Shown piece after piece: positions 12,852 to 14,964 of a stretch of DNA of 14,964 bases. A program made the translations under genes and the position numbers. The notes under the pieces are model-generated. The model worked only from the letters and a program-made list of their open reading frames with translations. It made no database searches and had not been told where the DNA came from. Origin of the DNA: Cyanobacteria bacterium UBA947 (lineage in GTDB: Bacteria > Cyanobacteriota > Vampirovibrionia > Gastranaerophilales > Gastranaerophilaceae); the NCBI GenBank assembly GCA_002293275.1, contig DBCX01000051.1, positions 7,930 through 22,893 on the forward strand, read 5' to 3'. The first letter of the stretch is position 1; each line of letters opens with the position of its first letter.

Positions 12852-14964
12852 ATGTTCAAAGGCGCTGAAATCAGGGAACTTTTCCTCAAATATTTTACGG
12901 ACAAACAGCACACGCTTGTGCCAAGCTCAAGTCTTGTACCCGACAACCCCACGGTTTTGCTGACAACAGCCGGCATGCTGCAGTTTATGCCGATTTATCT
13001 GGGTTACGAAAAACCGCCCTACGACCCGCCGCGGGCTGTTTCATGCCAAAAATGCGCGCGCGCAGGCGGCAAAGACTCCGATATTGAAAACGTCGGCCGA
13101 ACCCCGCGTCATCACACGTTTTTTGAGATGCTGGGCAATTTCGCGTTCGGTGATTATTACAAAAAAGAAATAATCCCCTGGGCGTGGGAATTTGTCACGC
13201 AATGGCTAAAACTTGACCCCGAGCGGCTTTGGGTGACTGTTTATGAACAAGATGACGAAGCGTTTGAGATTTGGGCAAAAATTGTGCCCGCGCAAAAAAT
13301 CCTGCGCAAAGGTAAAAAAGATAACTTCTGGGGGCCGCCCGGCGCAACCGGCTCTTGCGGGCCGTGCTCTGAAATCCACTACGATTTGGGCGAAAACCTG
13401 AAATGCTCGCCCGATTGCGGCATCGACACCTGCGAGTGCGACCGCTGGGTTGAAATCTGGAACCTCGTGTTCACAGAACTTTTCAAGGACGAGGAAGGCA
13501 ATTTCACCCCTCTTGACAAGAAAAACGTAGACACCGGCATGGGCCTTGAGCGCATAACAATGGTTTGTCAGGGCAAAGGCTCAACATTTGAAACGGATTT
13601 ACTGCGCCCGATTTTGGCCAAAGTGGGGCAAATGAGCAAGATTGAATATGGTGCGGCGGCCAAGACTGACGTATCTTTGCGCATAATCACCGACCACGCA
13701 CGATGCGTTACGTTTTTGATTAATGACGGCGTTGTGCCCGGAAACGAAGGCCGCAGCTACGTTCTACGCATGATTTTGCGCCGCGCGCTGCGCCACGGCA
13801 AGATTTTGGGGCTGGAATTACCGTTCCTTTATAAACTTGTGGGCACGGTCGTGAACGAATACAAGACCGCATATCCCGAGCTGGGAGTAAATCAGGACAA
13901 GATTACATCCGTAATCAAGGCCGAGGAAGAACGGTTTAACCAGACGTTAGAACGCGGCTACAAGCTGCTTGAAGAATTGCTGGCTGATGATATTAACGGG
14001 GAAGACGCGTTCAAACTGTACGATACATACGGGTTCCCGCTGGAGCTGACAAAAGAAATCGCGGCCGAGTCAGGCAAAAAGGTCGATGAGACCGGCTACC
14101 ACAAAGCCATGCAGGAGCAAAAAGACCGCGCCAAGGCCGCCGCGCAAAAAATCAGCCTCACAGACGATTTGAAATACGTTACGATTGAGGAAAAATTCGG
14201 CCCGACGCAATTTACCGGTTACACGGACACCGAGACCGATGCCAAAATCGTTGCGACTGTTGAAGGCGAGGATTACACGGACATCGTGCTTGACAAAACG
14301 CCGTTCTACGCCGAATCCGGCGGACAGGTTGGCGACACGGGATTTATCGGCAACGCGCAGGTTTTGAACACATTCAAGGTCGGGAAATTATTCGTTCACC
14401 GCGTGGACGACGCAAACATCGGCGGCGCTGTGAAAGCGCAAATCGACACCGGACGCCGCGAAAAAATCCGCCTCAACCACACGGCAGCGCACTTGCTGCA
14501 AGCCGCGCTGATAAAGGTGCTCGGCGACGAGGTTAAGCAGGCCGGCTCGCACGTCAACGCCGAGCGCACCCGTTTTGATTTCTCCTTCGCACGCGCAATG
14601 ACACGCGAAGAAATCGCTCAGACTGAGACGATTTTGAACGACTGGGTTGCCGCAGGGTTGGATGTTTGCACGACCCAAATGAGTATTGAGGACGCAAAAA
14701 AATCCGGCGCGATTGCGCTGTTTGGCGAAAAATATGACGATACCGTGCGCGTTGTGGCCGTTGACACAGTATCAAAAGAGCTTTGCGGCGGCACGCACGC
14801 AAATAACACGCGCGACATCGGCCTAATAAAAATTGCAAAAGAAAGCGCTATTGCCGCGGGCACACGCAGGATTGAGCTTGTCACAGGCGACGAGGCGCGC
14901 AGATTTGTTGAGCTTACCAAGGAAAAAGAAGCGGCCGGGCAAGCCGCGCAGCTTGAACGCGAGC
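12852..14964 (+). CDS. alaS: Alanyl-tRNA synthetase, C-terminus cut by window end
   Basis: The frame is open from ATG 12852 to the last base (704 codons); the family is about 870-880 residues, so roughly the last 170, with the C-terminal DHHA1/C-Ala part, are missing. The enzyme charges tRNA(Ala). The start MFKGAEIRELFLKYF is typical. Class II signatures are GRTPRHHTFFEMLGNFAFGD (motif 2 region) and VDTGMGLERI (motif 3). The Cys-rich insert C..C..CECDRWVEIWNLVF is a known variant in several bacterial AlaS. The editing domain keeps its zinc ligands: HTAAH (543, 547) and CGGTH (Cys645, His649). It is divergent from the three-gene membrane operon. It looks intact and functional within the window. 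Confidence 0.97.
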   Translation, partial: MFKGAEIRELFLKYFTDKQHTLVPSSSLVPDNPTVLLTTAGMLQFMPIYLGYEKPPYDPPRAVSCQKCARAGGKDSDIENVGRTPRHHTFFEMLGNFAFGDYYKKEIIPWAWEFVTQWLKLDPERLWVTVYEQDDEAFEIWAKIVPAQKILRKGKKDNFWGPPGATGSCGPCSEIHYDLGENLKCSPDCGIDTCECDRWVEIWNLVFTELFKDEEGNFTPLDKKNVDTGMGLERITMVCQGKGSTFETDLLRPILAKVGQMSKIEYGAAAKTDVSLRIITDHARCVTFLINDGVVPGNEGRSYVLRMILRRALRHGKILGLELPFLYKLVGTVVNEYKTAYPELGVNQDKITSVIKAEEERFNQTLERGYKLLEELLADDINGEDAFKLYDTYGFPLELTKEIAAESGKKVDETGYHKAMQEQKDRAKAAAQKISLTDDLKYVTIEEKFGPTQFTGYTDTETDAKIVATVEGEDYTDIVLDKTPFYAESGGQVGDTGFIGNAQVLNTFKVGKLFVHRVDDANIGGAVKAQIDTGRREKIRLNHTAAHLLQAALIKVLGDEVKQAGSHVNAERTRFDFSFARAMTREEIAQTETILNDWVAAGLDVCTTQMSIEDAKKSGAIALFGEKYDDTVRVVAVDTVSKELCGGTHANNTRDIGLIKIAKESAIAAGTRRIELVTGDEARRFVELTKEKEAAGQAAQLERE

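Noticed and set aside
13370..13450. Cysteine-rich insert in the AlaS catalytic domain (KCSPDCGIDTCECDR)
   Set aside because: Similar Cys-rich inserts before the EIWNLVF segment are known in AlaS of several bacteria; not new.
1..14964. tRNA genes, CRISPR arrays, insertion sequences, phage genes
   Set aside because: No repeat-spacer arrays, no transposase or integrase ORFs, and almost no intergenic space in which an RNA gene could lie; the only gap near 100 bp besides 7923-7963 is 12744-12851, which shows promoter-like sequence only.

Overview
The window reads as chromosomal DNA from a diderm, LPS-making bacterium. It has lpxI, an LptA/LptD-like outer-membrane protein, an EnvC/CwlO-type M23 hydrolase and a GatCAB subunit. 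There is no sign of phage, plasmid, insertion sequence or CRISPR. The mix (LpxI instead of LpxH, a non-proteobacterial LptD, unfamiliar membrane proteins beside a GH13 enzyme) makes me think of a deep non-proteobacterial diderm such as the Vampirovibrionia/Gastranaerophilales side of Cyanobacteria. That placement is an inference and is not proven here.

Layout. 1-327 (+) is the 3' end of a SpoU/TrmH RNA 2'-O-methyltransferase. It converges on gatC-pyrG (2287 to 360, -). Diverging from gatC across only 14 bp is a prepilin peptidase gene (2302-3207, +). It converges on a five-gene minus-strand envelope operon, read from 7922 down to 3231: a 34-residue membrane peptide, an M23 hydrolase, an LptD-like protein, a class II aldolase and lpxI. 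Upstream of it, and in the same direction, is a three-gene operon (12743 down to 7964): two apparently related membrane proteins of unknown function and a GH13 (GlgE-like/alpha-amylase) enzyme, joined by overlapping stop/start codons. alaS (12852 to the window end, +) diverges from this operon.

Three things stand out. First, the CTP synthase has Ser where the catalytic glutaminase Cys should be, plus other changes in the same domain, so it may use only free ammonia. Second, four genes at the head of transcription units (pilD, gatC, the 34-residue ORF, alaS) have an extended -10 element ending 6-7 nt before the ATG and no Shine-Dalgarno sequence. Most genes inside operons have AAGG-type sites. 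This suggests leaderless mRNAs. Third, the three-gene membrane/GH13 operon is the best candidate here for an undescribed system.

How the genes work together: the minus-strand envelope operon links lipid A synthesis (LpxI), LPS export to the outer membrane (LptD-like) and peptidoglycan remodelling (M23). The remaining genes are translation (gatC, alaS, SpoU), nucleotide (pyrG) and type IV pilus/type II secretion (prepilin peptidase) housekeeping.
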